64,000 nucleotides of DNA from NCBI GenBank assembly GCA_014380365.1, contig JACMJZ010000032.1:40860-104859 (forward strand), given 5' to 3'. Under the pieces are notes generated by a model. The model was given only the letters and a program-made list of their open reading frames with translations. It did no database searches and was not told the origin of the DNA. How positions within the stretch are numbered: the stretch's first letter is position 1; the number at the start of each line of letters is the position of its first letter. This document shows positions 40,336-50,000 of this stretch, in pieces. This DNA comes from Pyrinomonadaceae bacterium (GTDB lineage: Bacteria > Acidobacteriota > Blastocatellia > Pyrinomonadales > Pyrinomonadaceae). Both the position numbers and the translations under genes were made by a program.

Positions 40336-41040
40336 ATGCCCATGATCAAAGTTCGCAAGGCAGAACAACGGGGCCACTTCGATTTCGGCTGGCTCAACAC
40401 CTATCACACCTTCTCTTTCGGGGACTACTACGACCCAAGTCACATGGGTTTTCGCAGTCTGCGCGTGATCAATGAAGATGTCGTCGCGCCCGGACGTGGA
40501 TTTCCCCGGCACGGCCATCGGGACATGGAGATTTTTACTTATATCCTGCAGGGCGCTTTACAGCACCGCGACAGCATGGGCAACGGATCAATTATTCGAC
40601 CGGGCGATGTGCAACGCATGAGCGCCGGAAGCGGGGTAACGCACAGCGAATCAAACCCTTCAAACGTTGAACCCGTGCATCTGTTGCAGATTTGGATCTT
40701 GCCCAGCAAGGAAGGCATCCAGCCCGACTACGAAGAAAAGAAGTTTCCCGATGATGAGAAACGCAATAAGTTGCGGCAGATCATTTCACCGAACGGCAGC
40801 GAGGGAGCGGTGAGAATCAACCAGGACGCTAGTGTTTATGCATCGACGTTGGAGCCGGACCACGAGGTGGTTCATCAATTGGAAAGTGGCCGGCATGTCT
40901 GGCTCCAGGTTGGCACCGGTTCCATCACGGTGAATGACGTTAGGTTGAACCCGGGCGACGGGGCAGCTGTCAGCGAGGAGTCAAACCTTGCGATCGCGGC
41001 CCACGAGTCGTCAGAAGTATTATTATTTGATCTTGCCTGA
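40336..41040 (+). CDS. Pirin family protein (YhhW/quercetinase type)
   Basis: A 234-residue bicupin. The N-terminal cupin metal ligands are present: His59 and His61 (PRHGHRDMEIF), His103 and Glu105 (GVTHSES). FGWLNTYHTFSFGDYYDP is typical of the YhhW group, some of which have quercetin 2,3-dioxygenase activity in vitro. The C-terminal cupin (VWLQVGTGSITVNDVRLNPGD) lacks ligands. The physiological substrate is unknown. Palindrome elements flank it on both sides. Confidence 0.9.
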   Translation: MPMIKVRKAEQRGHFDFGWLNTYHTFSFGDYYDPSHMGFRSLRVINEDVVAPGRGFPRHGHRDMEIFTYILQGALQHRDSMGNGSIIRPGDVQRMSAGSGVTHSESNPSNVEPVHLLQIWILPSKEGIQPDYEEKKFPDDEKRNKLRQIISPNGSEGAVRINQDASVYASTLEPDHEVVHQLESGRHVWLQVGTGSITVNDVRLNPGDGAAVSEESNLAIAAHESSEVLLFDLA

Positions 41041-41056
41041 GCGAAAGAGTTTTATC

Positions 41057-41080
41057 TAGGACAGGCATTCCTGCCTGTCC
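41057..41080. repeat. Half copy of the TAGGACAGGCA repeat
   Basis: TAGGACAGGCATTCCTGCCTGTCC forms one hairpin arm of the family at 5088-5168; only a short GACAGGAAGG-like trace remains of the second arm at ~41090. It lies between pirin and rhodanese genes. Confidence 0.7.
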
Positions 41081-41124
41081 CTGGGTTGTGACAGGAAGGC
41101 TGAGAATTTAGTAAGGAGGCCGCA

Positions 41125-41469
41125 ATGGAAGCCACCAGGGTAACGATTGACGAAATTAGCGAGCGAATCGATCGGGGGGAGCAGTTTACTTTTATCGATG
41201 CGCGCAACGCGCAGGCTTGGGCCGAAGCTGAGACCAAACTGCCCGGCGCCATTCGCGTGCCCGCTGACGAAGTTGAGCAACACCTTTCAGAGATTCCTCA
41301 CGACCGTACCGTGATCACTTATTGCACCTGCGAGCACGAAGCCTCGAGCGCTCGCGTGGCGATTGAGCTTGCGAGTCATGGTTTCAAAAACGTCCATCCG
41401 CTGTTCATCGGTTTTGCAGCCTGGGAGAAGGCCGGGTTGCCACTCGAACCGAAATCAGACGGCGACTAG
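41125..41469 (+). CDS. Rhodanese-like domain protein
   Basis: A 114-residue single rhodanese domain, the size of PspE/GlpE-type sulfurtransferases. FIDARNAQAWAEAETKLPGAIRVP is the CDC25-like N-terminal motif. The active-site loop follows VITY and reads CTCEHEASSAR, with Cys67 the likely persulfide carrier and Cys69 a second cysteine. A ribosome-binding site (AAGGAGG) is close to the ATG. Downstream of the fRMsr and pirin genes; likely in thiol/sulfur stress handling. A palindrome starts just after the stop. Confidence 0.92.
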   Translation: MEATRVTIDEISERIDRGEQFTFIDARNAQAWAEAETKLPGAIRVPADEVEQHLSEIPHDRTVITYCTCEHEASSARVAIELASHGFKNVHPLFIGFAAWEKAGLPLEPKSDGD

Positions 41470-41470
41470 A

Positions 41471-41555
41471 TGTCAGAACCGCCTGCGGTAGCGGGCGCGC
41501 CCCCATTGAGCCCGAAGAAATACAGGCCCGCCAGCTACCGCAGGCGGTTCTGACA
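41471..41555. repeat. Palindromic element TGTCAGAACCGCCTGCGGTAG...
   Basis: The arms 41471-41497 and 41529-41555 are inverse copies with internal CCGCctgcGG-type hairpins, between convergent genes. Related to 31194-31266, and in its ends to 42331-42386. Confidence 0.85.
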
Positions 41556-41575
41556 GCTGCCTCCTTTGCCTGCCG

Positions 41576-42328
41576 CTATTCCATGTCAATGCCAAAGTGA
41601 TCGCGCAGAAGTTGCGCGTAGGAGTCGTTGCCGGCCACAGCGTCTTCGTGACGTCCGCCCGGGCTAGTGGTGATCAGACGCATTCCGCTGAGCGTCACGC
41701 GGCCATCGGGTGTGGCGCGTGTGCAGACCGGCGCTCTAGTGAAATGTGAATCGGGCGAGGTCTGATGGTAGTGGCACATCTCGGCGTAGTCCGCGAAAAC
41801 ACGAGGTTGGAGCGTGAAGCGGTACTGAGCCTTCCAATCACCTTCCGACTCACGTTGCATGAGAACACGATAGTTGTCCTCGGTAACGATTCTGTAAGCC
41901 CGCTCACCCTGCACTTGAATCCCTTGCTCATCAAGCAACAGCGGAGCGAGAAATGAATCGCCGAAGCCGACGTCGGCAAGCCAGCGCTCGTCCAGCGTAA
42001 CCAGCAGCGTCATGTGATCGAAGTCGGGACCGAACTCGCCTTCCGCGTTTGCGACTCCCGCCGAGATCATCTCAACTTTGAAACCCAGGCTGCGCAGCAG
42101 CGCGGCGAAGAGACCGTTGAGTTCGTAACAAAAACCACCTCGTCGCCGACCCACGATCTTGTCAAATAGCGCCTCGTCCTCGAGGATGATCGGTTCCCCG
42201 GAATGAATGCTGAGGTTCTCGAAAGGAACGGTGAGCAGATGCGCGACCTGCAATTCGCGCAAGGTCTCGGCGGTGGGCCGGAGCGAACCGTGGTAGTTGA
42301 TTCGTTCGAGGTAAGCCTTAGTGTCCAT
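41576..42328 (-). CDS. nat: Arylamine N-acetyltransferase
   Basis: A 250-residue acetyl-CoA-dependent transferase. The Cys-His-Asp triad is complete: Cys67 in RRRGGFCYELNGLF, His105 in DFDHMTLLV and Asp119 in LADVGFGDS. The length is near the usual ~275 with a slightly short C-terminal domain. It could act on arylamines or on a cell-wall/secondary-metabolite acyl group; nothing nearby decides. The upstream region is a GTCAGAAC repeat. Confidence 0.93.
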   Translation of the reverse strand: MDTKAYLERINYHGSLRPTAETLRELQVAHLLTVPFENLSIHSGEPIILEDEALFDKIVGRRRGGFCYELNGLFAALLRSLGFKVEMISAGVANAEGEFGPDFDHMTLLVTLDERWLADVGFGDSFLAPLLLDEQGIQVQGERAYRIVTEDNYRVLMQRESEGDWKAQYRFTLQPRVFADYAEMCHYHQTSPDSHFTRAPVCTRATPDGRVTLSGMRLITTSPGGRHEDAVAGNDSYAQLLRDHFGIDME

Positions 42329-42330
42329 GC

Positions 42331-42386
42331 TTGTCAGAACCGCGGAGCCCAGTTGTCAGAACCCCGACTCGTCGGGATTCTGACAA
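42331..42386. repeat. GTCAGAAC repeat with short palindrome
   Basis: TTGTCAGAAC occurs at 42331 and 42353. The second begins a hairpin TTGTCAGAACCCCGACTCG/tCGGGaTTCTGACAA (42353-42386). The ends are of the same kind as 41471-41555. It directly precedes the nat start codon. Confidence 0.65.
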
Positions 42387-42404
42387 GGCCTGCAGGTGTA
42401 GGCA

Positions 42405-42803
42405 TCATTTCTTTCGGTTGAGGATTGCGGACGACGTTACGTCAGTTTCTCCTTGATTTATATAGCGAAAGGCGATTTGCCTGCGACTTAATCGTTGGAC
42501 AACGACCGTGCCTTTGTCCGCACACACATCGGCGCCGCTCGATAATATCTCCCTGAATTTGGCGGTGCTCCAGTTGATCCTTATCGGCCGCCATCTGCCT
42601 TCGCATTTGAGCGATGGGTATTCGATCCGGAACCGGTTGCGCTTGACCGTCAGCAGCATAGTCCACAGCTCGTTGTTATCCATCTGATACCCGGTGCCCT
42701 CCCACGTCCCGTTCAGCCAGGCTCTGTTTCGATTCTTGCCTTGTCCACAAACGACCGAAGTTATTACTAAGACCAGCAACAGCGTTGCTACGATTCCGCG
42801 CAT
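42405..42803 (-). CDS. Small exported protein of unknown function
   Basis: Starts at the ATG 42801-42803 after GAGGGAG, giving 132 residues. Signal peptide RGIVATLLLVLVITSVVCGQ. The mature part looks like a small beta-barrel (WLNGTWEGTGYQMDNN, WTMLLTVKRNRFRIEYPSLKCEGRW, KGTVVVQRLSRRQIAFRY), a lipocalin-like strand pattern, with two cysteines that could form a disulfide. No family assigned. Confidence 0.65.
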   Translation of the reverse strand: MRGIVATLLLVLVITSVVCGQGKNRNRAWLNGTWEGTGYQMDNNELWTMLLTVKRNRFRIEYPSLKCEGRWRPIRINWSTAKFREILSSGADVCADKGTVVVQRLSRRQIAFRYINQGETDVTSSAILNRKK

Positions 42804-42916
42804 TTTTAACTCCCTCTGAAGGAAATGGATAACTTGAAGACCTGACTTCAAATTTACGGCTGGCTAAACCTCTTAACAAGTGTCGAGGTAATCTCTATCG
42901 GCGCCCTCGTCTCAAT

Positions 42917-43768
42917 CTAGTTGTCAGGGAGGTGCATCCCAAGTAGGATCGTCCGCGACTCTTCGGCGATCTCGGTAAGACGGATCCTCGCTACATCGAC
43001 ACGTTCATCTGTCCAAAGCTCAGGATAGGACCAATACTCGGCCTTTAAGAGATATCGGTTGGCCAGATCAGTTGGGGGGTTCGGGAGTGCAAGAAGTTTG
43101 AATCCCGCCTCTGCCCAGCCCTGCGATAGTTCTTCTTCCTTTGTGGGGTTGACCTCCGATGACCTTCCCCGCTCGGCGACGTATCGAAGTGTGCGATTTG
43201 CGATTGCAACCGCAGCAGACAAAGCATCGGCGACAGCTTGTCGATTGTCTGCTGAGACGCCTGAGTTACTCTGAATTAGATTTCTCAGTCCACTAACCAA
43301 CGGACTAAATGGCTGAGCAATATGCCGGCCTAGTGAAGTAGCGATTTTTAGAGCAAGATCGTCGGGAGTTGTAAACTTCTCCGTCACCAAGCCGGTTCCT
43401 ATCTCGGTCTTGAAAGCTCTTAGACTACTCTTACCAGGTTCGTCTTCGATCATTTGGGGTGACCAGGGCTGATCGTCATTGACTACAAAACAGAAACTTG
43501 ATTTTCCAAGGCTCTGTGCATATCGGAACTCAGCCTGAGTGATTGATATATCGGAACCAGGAGGTTTATATCCGTAGCGATGAGCATATATTCCGACGAA
43601 GATGTCGCATGTATCGATCTCTCCAAGGCTTGCCGCCTGGGGCTCGTCAGGTCTGGCCCCGAAGACTTCCATACGCCCCACTTGTTGGTCTAGGCGCTCG
43701 ATAGCTTCCGCAGCCTTATTGCGATAATCCCTTAAATCAACATAAGTGGAACTCAAAAATACTTTCAT
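42917..43768 (-). CDS. DUF4062-domain protein
   Basis: A 283-residue protein. Residues 1-~115 match DUF4062 (VFLSSTYVDLRDYRNKAAEAI; RMEVFGAR; EIDTCDIFVGIYAHRYGY; SITQAEFRYA), a TIR/nucleoside-deoxyribosyltransferase-like fold usually found at the N-terminus of large NTPase or TPR proteins. Here only a ~165-residue mostly helical domain follows (ADALSAAVAIANRTLRYVAERG, EELSQGWAEAGFKLLALP). By eye the gene is more AT-rich than its neighbours, which hints at transfer. Similar N-terminal domains occur in conflict/defence-type proteins; a sensor or effector role is inference only. It has no nuclease or NTPase partner nearby. Confidence 0.8.
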   Translation of the reverse strand: MKVFLSSTYVDLRDYRNKAAEAIERLDQQVGRMEVFGARPDEPQAASLGEIDTCDIFVGIYAHRYGYKPPGSDISITQAEFRYAQSLGKSSFCFVVNDDQPWSPQMIEDEPGKSSLRAFKTEIGTGLVTEKFTTPDDLALKIATSLGRHIAQPFSPLVSGLRNLIQSNSGVSADNRQAVADALSAAVAIANRTLRYVAERGRSSEVNPTKEEELSQGWAEAGFKLLALPNPPTDLANRYLLKAEYWSYPELWTDERVDVARIRLTEIAEESRTILLGMHLPDN

Positions 43769-43903
43769 TATTGTGTCTCCGTGTGAAGTCTAGTCGTGCC
43801 CAATACTGAAGAGCGGCGGTAACCATAATACCCATTTCGAGGGTTATCAAGGTTCAACCCGCTTGAGAAGAGCAGTATTCGGCCCGCCAACCGACCGCAT
43901 CGG

Positions 43904-45658
43904 TTAGTATCGCCAACTCGTCAGATCGGCGCCGCGTGGCGCGCTCTTGAGAATCCGCGCCAGGATCTTCGGCGCATAAAACTGATGGTAGCGCAGGCGT
44001 GAAATTGCGTTTGGCCGCGTGTGGTCGCCATTCCAACAGTGTTCGGCGCGGGGTTCGTAGTCAACGTCGCCGCCGTAGTGCGGATTCTTAGTCGACTTCA
44101 GAAAATCTTCGACCAGGTAGACGGCGTTGTTCAGGTAGTAGTTGTCGGCTTCGCCAACGTAGATATGAAGTTTGCCTTCGAGCTTTGGCCCAAGCTTCTT
44201 CCAGTCGCGACGGAGGATGTGACCCAGATCGTAATGCTCGCGCCAATACTCCGCGACCTTGTGATCGATCTTGCCGGTCACTTTGTCCCAGATCGGTTTT
44301 GGGTACCCATCTTTTCCCACGGGCGAATAGACGGCTTGCCAGATATCAAACTGGCCTCCCGAACGGCTCTTCGTGCCCAGCGCCAGCTCCATATGGTTTT
44401 GGTCCTCGACAGTGGCGGAGACTTCGCCCAGGTAGTTTCGCTTGCCGGGGCGCGCGATGTGTTTCCAGGGGGCTTCGGCGTAGTAAGCATTCTTGTGATC
44501 GTAGATGTTGACGACGGTGTACGCGCGGAAGTCGATCGGGTCTGGACAGGCGCCCCAGGCGCCGTTGTATTCCTCCGGATAGAAGATCTGCGCTGCGAGC
44601 GCTTCCCAGCCTCCGGTTGAGCCGCCGTACATGAAGCGCGCCCAGCCTTTGCCGATGCCGCGAAACTGTTTCTCGATATGCGGAATCAACTCGTAAGTGA
44701 TGGCGTCGCCGTAAGGGCCGAGGTTTTCCGAGTTCACCGCGTAGGAGTCGTCGTAATAGGGATTCGCGTGTTGAATCTCGATGATGATCATGCGCGGGAA
44801 GTCGGGACCCGTCCAATCTTTGTAAAACTGGTGGGCCTGCTCCTGCTGAATCCTGTTGTAGCCCGCGAGATGGAAACGCTCGCTGTACTCGGGTTTCAGT
44901 TTTGGATCGGGAGGCTCCTCGCGAAAGCCGCCAAAGTCGGAAGGGAAGTGGCCGTGGAAAATCACCAACGGATAGCGCGCGTTTGGATGACTGTCGAAAC
45001 CTTCTGGCAGCAGGATGTTTGCGCCGAGGTGCATCGGGCGGCCCCAGAACTTCGTTAACAACTTGCTCTGAAGCTTTATGTGCTTGATGTACTTCGTGTC
45101 TTTTGGAGGTTCGATGGGTGGAATAACTTTATCGAGGGTAATGCGAACCGTTCGGAGTTTATTGACATCGACGGTTATTTTTTGCGGCGTGCTGTAGAGA
45201 TTCCCCGGCGCGCGATTCCACTGTTGTCCTTCGCCGCGGTCCATCGGCAGTTTTACCGTGTGGCCGTCTGACCGCCGGAAGGTTTCATAGCGGTGCAGCA
45301 AACCCTGAACCCAGTAATCGCCCGGCTGCAACTCCGAGAGCGAACGAACTGGATAACCGAACGCGCTCGCGCCAACAATCGCTTCCTGTCCAGACTTGAG
45401 TCCCTCGACATCAATACCAAAGACCTGTTGCGTAGTCAGGTCCTCGCTGATCTGAAGGCGAGGCTCTTTGGAGTTGTCCTTTGAGACGAGCAGCAGCAGT
45501 CGGCCATCGAGCGGCGCGCCGCTGCTGGCCGCGGGAAAGGAAACTGAGAAACGCATGCCCGACGGCGCAGTTTGCAATTCGGCGGTGGGCGGAAACAGGA
45601 GCGGCGCAAGAATGAATAGGGTTACAAAGAAAAGCGTTGGCAGCATTCTTAATATCAT
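43904..45658 (-). CDS. Exported alpha/beta-hydrolase (putative esterase)
   Basis: A 584-residue protein; GGAGA precedes the ATG. Signal sequence TLFFVTLFILAPLLFPPTAE. An N-terminal beta domain (~35-190, FSVSFPAASSGAPLDGRLLLLVS, then GDYWVQGLLHRYET) is followed by a hydrolase of the putative-esterase/enterochelin-esterase kind: YPLVIFHGHFPSDFGG (oxyanion region) and the nucleophile elbow YGGSTGGWEA near residue 340. A His candidate is in EHCWNGDHTRPNA near the C-terminus. Hydrolysis of an ester outside the cytoplasm is likely; the substrate is unknown. Confidence 0.8.
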   Translation of the reverse strand: MILRMLPTLFFVTLFILAPLLFPPTAELQTAPSGMRFSVSFPAASSGAPLDGRLLLLVSKDNSKEPRLQISEDLTTQQVFGIDVEGLKSGQEAIVGASAFGYPVRSLSELQPGDYWVQGLLHRYETFRRSDGHTVKLPMDRGEGQQWNRAPGNLYSTPQKITVDVNKLRTVRITLDKVIPPIEPPKDTKYIKHIKLQSKLLTKFWGRPMHLGANILLPEGFDSHPNARYPLVIFHGHFPSDFGGFREEPPDPKLKPEYSERFHLAGYNRIQQEQAHQFYKDWTGPDFPRMIIIEIQHANPYYDDSYAVNSENLGPYGDAITYELIPHIEKQFRGIGKGWARFMYGGSTGGWEALAAQIFYPEEYNGAWGACPDPIDFRAYTVVNIYDHKNAYYAEAPWKHIARPGKRNYLGEVSATVEDQNHMELALGTKSRSGGQFDIWQAVYSPVGKDGYPKPIWDKVTGKIDHKVAEYWREHYDLGHILRRDWKKLGPKLEGKLHIYVGEADNYYLNNAVYLVEDFLKSTKNPHYGGDVDYEPRAEHCWNGDHTRPNAISRLRYHQFYAPKILARILKSAPRGADLTSWRY

Positions 45659-45685
45659 TGGTATTCTCCGGTTCGGCTGACTTAC

Positions 45686-45758
45686 CCTCTGTGATCCTGA
45701 GTGTCCTCTGTGGTATCAGATCTTTATTTACCACAGAGGACACAGATGAACACAGAGG
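45686..45758. repeat. CCTCTGTG...CACAGAGG palindrome
   Basis: The arms 45686-45714 and 45729-45758 are inverse (CCTCTGTGATC... / ...ACAGAGG), each built of CACAGAGGACA-like units. It lies in the gap between the ABC exporter gene and the esterase start. Confidence 0.75.
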
Positions 45759-45773
45759 TCAAGAGATAGATTG

Positions 45774-47648
45774 TCACTCGCTAAACTGCAATTCGCCCGT
45801 AGATTGATTCGCAGCTTCCTCGTCTGGTGACAAAGCAGGCGTTTCTGGTTGTGCGCTGTCGGCATACTGAAGTTTGTACAGCTTCCAATAGAGACCGTGT
45901 TGGGCAAGCAACTCCTGGTGCGTACCCTGCTCCCGAATCTCGCCGTGATGAAGCACGATAATGCGATTGGCGCGTTGGATCGTCGAGAGACGGTGGGCTA
46001 CGACGATTGAAGTGCGGTCAAGCATGACGCGCTCGATGGCCTGCTGGATTAGTTGCTCAGTCTCAGTGTCGATTGAACTGGTCGCTTCGTCGAGAATTAA
46101 TAGGGCCGGATCAAACGCCAGGGCGCGTGCGAAGGAGATTAGCTGCTTCTGACCCACTGAAAAGCCGGCGCCCCGCTCCCTGACCACAGCCTTGTAACTT
46201 TCCGGCAGACGTTCGATGAATCGGTCGGCATGGACTTCGTGGGCGGCCCACTGCACGCGCACCTCAGAAATATCGTCGCGGCCCAAACGGATGTTGCTCT
46301 CGACCGTGCCGCTGAAAAGAAAGACGTCCTGCAGCACGACGGCAAAGTTCTTGCGCAGTGCTTCCAGATCCCAATCGCGAATGTCCACACCATCCAGCAG
46401 GATGCGTCCCTGCTGAACGTCATAGAATCGCATTAGCAGGTTAGTGATAGTTGTCTTGCCGGAGCCGGTGTGTCCCACCAGGGCGATCGATTGTCCGGGT
46501 TCGACCTTGAACGAAACGTCTTTCAGGATCCAATCGTTATCCTTGTAAGCAAACCAGACGTTCTCAAACTCGATGTGTCCCCGGGCGCGCGAAGACTTTA
46601 AAGGACGCTCTGGCGTGGTAATCGCAATTGGCAAATCAAGCGTCTTGAAAATGCGATGGGAGGCGATGACTGCGCCCTGAAGGATGCCGTACTTGTCGGA
46701 GATATCTCTGATTGGTTGAAACAGGAAACCGGAATACTGAATAAACGCCACCAGCGCGCCGAGCGTGAGTACAGTATTGCCTGGCGTGTTTTGCATCATG
46801 CGATAGCCGCCATACCAGATGATAAGTGCGACACCTACCGCGCCAATGAAATCAACTATGGGGAAGAAGATAGCAAAGTAGAAGATCGTATCGATGTTTG
46901 CTCTGCGATAGTTAGCGCCGATCTCCTGAAACTTCCGCAGCGATTTTGGCTCAGCGTTAAATATCTGCACTGTTTGCGCGCCGGCGAAATGTTCCTGCAG
47001 AAACGAATTGATGCGCGCGAGGCGTGTGCGCACCTGATCCAGCCCTTTGCGAGCGCCCTTGCGAAACCAGGTAGTGGCGGCAAAGAGCATCGGCACGGTC
47101 AATAGAGTGGCGAGGGTGAGCCAGGGGTCCATCCACAACATGACGCCGATGATTGCGACGATCATTACCAGGTCGCCCAACAGATCTGTGATTCCCGCGG
47201 TAAAGAGCTCATTGAGCGAATCTACGTCGCTGGTGAGACGCGTCATGATCCGGCCAACCGGGTTCCGATCGTAGTAGGCCACTTCCTGATGTTGCAGCTT
47301 GTCGTATAACTCGCGTCGCATGTCAAACATCACGTGCTGGCCGACGGTGTTGAGGAGCAGCGCCTGGAAATATGAGAACACGAGCCGGAAAAGTTGCACT
47401 CCCGCAAATAGACCGACCAACAGACCTACGCCCTCGTATTTTCCTGGGAGGATGTGCCAGTCAATTGCATACTGCGTGAATTTTGGTTGAAGAACTCCCA
47501 ACAAGTTCAGAATCAAGGTCAGCAGCAGGGCTGGAATCAGCAGGCGCAGGTAAGGACGCAGATAGCGAAGCAGCCTCCGGGCAATCTGAAAGTCGTAAGT
47601 CTTTCCGATAGCTTCTTCTTCGTGAAATTGTTTGACTGCCGTAGACAT
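45774..47648 (-). CDS. ABC exporter half-transporter, canonical NBD
   Basis: A 624-residue protein: six-helix exporter domain at ~35-335 ([20 protein letters not shown]), then NBD with Walker [10 protein letters not shown], signature degenerated to [10 protein letters not shown], Walker [13 protein letters not shown] (catalytic Glu kept) and H-loop AHRLSTI. Pairs with the half-transporter at 48126-49880, which has LSGGQ but Asp in place of the catalytic Glu. Together they make one active and one degenerate ATP site, as in heterodimeric exporters such as BmrCD or TM287/288. The start codon is 3 bases beyond the stop of the intervening membrane protein. Confidence 0.93.
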   Translation of the reverse strand: MSTAVKQFHEEEAIGKTYDFQIARRLLRYLRPYLRLLIPALLLTLILNLLGVLQPKFTQYAIDWHILPGKYEGVGLLVGLFAGVQLFRLVFSYFQALLLNTVGQHVMFDMRRELYDKLQHQEVAYYDRNPVGRIMTRLTSDVDSLNELFTAGITDLLGDLVMIVAIIGVMLWMDPWLTLATLLTVPMLFAATTWFRKGARKGLDQVRTRLARINSFLQEHFAGAQTVQIFNAEPKSLRKFQEIGANYRRANIDTIFYFAIFFPIVDFIGAVGVALIIWYGGYRMMQNTPGNTVLTLGALVAFIQYSGFLFQPIRDISDKYGILQGAVIASHRIFKTLDLPIAITTPERPLKSSRARGHIEFENVWFAYKDNDWILKDVSFKVEPGQSIALVGHTGSGKTTITNLLMRFYDVQQGRILLDGVDIRDWDLEALRKNFAVVLQDVFLFSGTVESNIRLGRDDISEVRVQWAAHEVHADRFIERLPESYKAVVRERGAGFSVGQKQLISFARALAFDPALLILDEATSSIDTETEQLIQQAIERVMLDRTSIVVAHRLSTIQRANRIIVLHHGEIREQGTHQELLAQHGLYWKLYKLQYADSAQPETPALSPDEEAANQSTGELQFSE

Positions 47649-47651
47649 CTG

Positions 47652-48098
47652 TTATTTAACTGAGCTGGCCGGGCCTTTGTAGCTGGCGGACTCTAATTGA
47701 CTGCGTCGCGGAAAATGAAAAGCGATACCGGTGGCGGCGACGAGGAACAGCAGGTAGTATTCGCGATTACCAATAACGAAACGTTCGAGCACTCCGAGCA
47801 GCGCGCTGACTTCGCACATAGCACACGCGATCACCATAGCCTTCTGCACTAGAAGAACATCTTGTTGCTCGGCAGAACGCTCAAGCAGCCTTCGTTTAAC
47901 TGCAAACGAAGCTCCTACGAGAAAGACGCTAAGCGCAGCCAGGCCGACACTCAGAAGGCGGCTCGGGGGATTGAGAGGCTCGTTAGCAGTTTCCGGCGCG
48001 AGGAACACCGAGAAGAGAAAGTACCCTCCGATGCTCAGGAACAACGCCAACCATAATACGACTAGCGTTTGATATCGTTTGTCCAGATTGATCTCCAT
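47652..48098 (-). CDS. Four-helix membrane protein within the ABC exporter operon
   Basis: A 148-residue protein with four hydrophobic segments (~11-32, ~47-68, ~88-106, ~113-128) and a basic loop VKRRLLERSAEQQD. Located 27 bases after one half-transporter gene and 3 bases before the other, so all three are surely co-transcribed. I recognise no family; an accessory or regulatory subunit of the exporter is a reasonable inference. Confidence 0.75.
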   Translation of the reverse strand: MEINLDKRYQTLVVLWLALFLSIGGYFLFSVFLAPETANEPLNPPSRLLSVGLAALSVFLVGASFAVKRRLLERSAEQQDVLLVQKAMVIACAMCEVSALLGVLERFVIGNREYYLLFLVAATGIAFHFPRRSQLESASYKGPASSVK

Positions 48099-48125
48099 AG
48101 TCTCTGCCCGGCCGCGTTTAAGAAA

Positions 48126-49880
48126 TCAGGTGGCGGCCAGCTCCTCCTCAAGAAGTTGCCGTTCATACAAAGCAGCATACTCTCCGCCGCGCGCCAGTAG
48201 TTCAACATGCGTGCCTTGTTCGACAATCTGGCCCTCGTCGAGAACGCAGATCAGGTCGGCGTCACGCACGGTTGAAATGCGATGTGAAACGATTAGGCTG
48301 GTGCGTCCGCGCATCACACCGCGCAATTGCCCAAGAATCTTCTCTTCGGTGTAGGTGTCAACGGAAGAGAGTGCATCATCTAGAATAAGAATTTTTGGCT
48401 GGCGCAAGATCGCCCGCGCGATCGCCGTCCGTTGCTTTTGACCACCAGAAAGCGTAATGCCTCGTTCACCGACGAGCGTATCGAATCCGTCTGGGAAACC
48501 CTTGATGTCTTCGGTTAGTCCGGCCACCTCGGCGGCCCATTCGACCTCACTGCGTTCAGCCTTTTCCACGCCAAAAGCGATGTTTTCCGCAAGTGTGTCG
48601 CTAAACAGAAACGTCTCCTGCGGAACATAACCAATGCTCGAGCGCAACTGAGCAAGCGGATAATCGCGAACTGAAACGCCGTCTACAAGTATCGTATCTG
48701 CCGGCGCGTCTGAGACTCGGGGAATCAAATTGATGAGGGTTGATTTCCCGCTGCCGGTGCGTCCAACAAAAGCCACGCTCTGCCCAGCGGGTATTGTTAA
48801 GTTGATATCTCTGAGCACGGGCTGATCGGTCAAGTGGTACGCAAAAGTGAGATCCCGAAATTGAATGGCGCCTTCGATTGGGGGCTGAGGCCTTACGTTT
48901 GGCGCATCCGTAATCGTCGGCTGGACAGCGAGTATGGCGGTCATTCTTTTCAAGCTCGCAGTGCCGCGCTGATAAAGGTTAACGACGTAGCCCAGGGCGA
49001 TGAGCGGCCAGATCAGCCGCAAGAGATACATGTTGAAGACGGTAAACTCTCCCACAGTAATCTCACCGCGAATGGCCATTGGTACGCCCGCCCAGATAAT
49101 CAACACGAAACCCATGCCGATTAGAAATGTCATCAGCGGACGCATCAAGGCATCGATTTTGACAAGGGCTAGATTCTTCTCGGCATATTGCCGGTTCAGT
49201 TCATTGAAGGCGGCAATCTCCGGCCCTTCCTGCGCATAGGCCCTCACCACGCGGACCCCGGTAAAGTTTTCCTGTGCGCGCGCGGTAATCTGGGCGAAGA
49301 AGTCCTGAATCTTTTCAAACCGCACGTGAACCTGTTGGCCAAAAAACTTAACGGTCAGGGAAACTAACGGCATCGTTATCAACAACAGCATCGTGAGGCG
49401 GACATTGATCGTAAACAGGAGAGGAAGGATGATTACCACAATGAAGAGAGTCTGCAGCGAATACATAATCATCGGCCCAGCCAGTTGTCTGACTGCAGCC
49501 AGATCGTTTGTGGCGCGGGCCATCAAGTCGCCTATGCGATGTTCGTGATAAAACGATTGAGGCTGATCGATTAGGTGCGCATAGACGTCCTGAAGAAGGT
49601 CGTATTCGACCCTCCGGGACATTCCTATCAATATCCGGCGTTGCAGGTAGAGGAACACTCCACTAACCACACTCGCCCCAAGGATCTCCGCCGCAGAGAT
49701 CGTCAAACGTGACCAGGAAACCTGGGTCCAGTTTGCGTCAACCGCCTGTCCAACGATTAATGGAATGTAAAGATTGAAAACGACGCTGGCTAATATGCAA
49801 ATGATGCCAATCGTCAGAGACGCTTTGTAAGGAAGAAAGTAGCGCCCGAATTTTCGTAGATCGTCCATGCGCGGAAACAC
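48126..49880 (-). CDS. ABC exporter half-transporter, degenerate catalytic glutamate
   Basis: A 584-residue protein: exporter domain at ~20-300, NBD with Walker [10 protein letters not shown], intact signature TLSGGQKQR, Walker [13 protein letters not shown] with Asp where the catalytic Glu should be, and H-loop SHRIST. First gene of the three-gene exporter unit. The complementary defects in the two half-transporters are what is expected for a heterodimer. Likely exports a drug-like or lipid substrate. Confidence 0.93.
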   Translation of the reverse strand: MFPRMDDLRKFGRYFLPYKASLTIGIICILASVVFNLYIPLIVGQAVDANWTQVSWSRLTISAAEILGASVVSGVFLYLQRRILIGMSRRVEYDLLQDVYAHLIDQPQSFYHEHRIGDLMARATNDLAAVRQLAGPMIMYSLQTLFIVVIILPLLFTINVRLTMLLLITMPLVSLTVKFFGQQVHVRFEKIQDFFAQITARAQENFTGVRVVRAYAQEGPEIAAFNELNRQYAEKNLALVKIDALMRPLMTFLIGMGFVLIIWAGVPMAIRGEITVGEFTVFNMYLLRLIWPLIALGYVVNLYQRGTASLKRMTAILAVQPTITDAPNVRPQPPIEGAIQFRDLTFAYHLTDQPVLRDINLTIPAGQSVAFVGRTGSGKSTLINLIPRVSDAPADTILVDGVSVRDYPLAQLRSSIGYVPQETFLFSDTLAENIAFGVEKAERSEVEWAAEVAGLTEDIKGFPDGFDTLVGERGITLSGGQKQRTAIARAILRQPKILILDDALSSVDTYTEEKILGQLRGVMRGRTSLIVSHRISTVRDADLICVLDEGQIVEQGTHVELLARGGEYAALYERQLLEEELAAT

Positions 49881-50000
49881 GGCAAAGCTTCACAACCCTC
49901 AGCTGAAACGGCGAAGCGTTATGATGCGCGATTTTGCGTCTGGACGCCAGAAGGGAGAGCAACAAACTGAGCAGGCGGGTCGGGATTGGAAAATGGGGAA

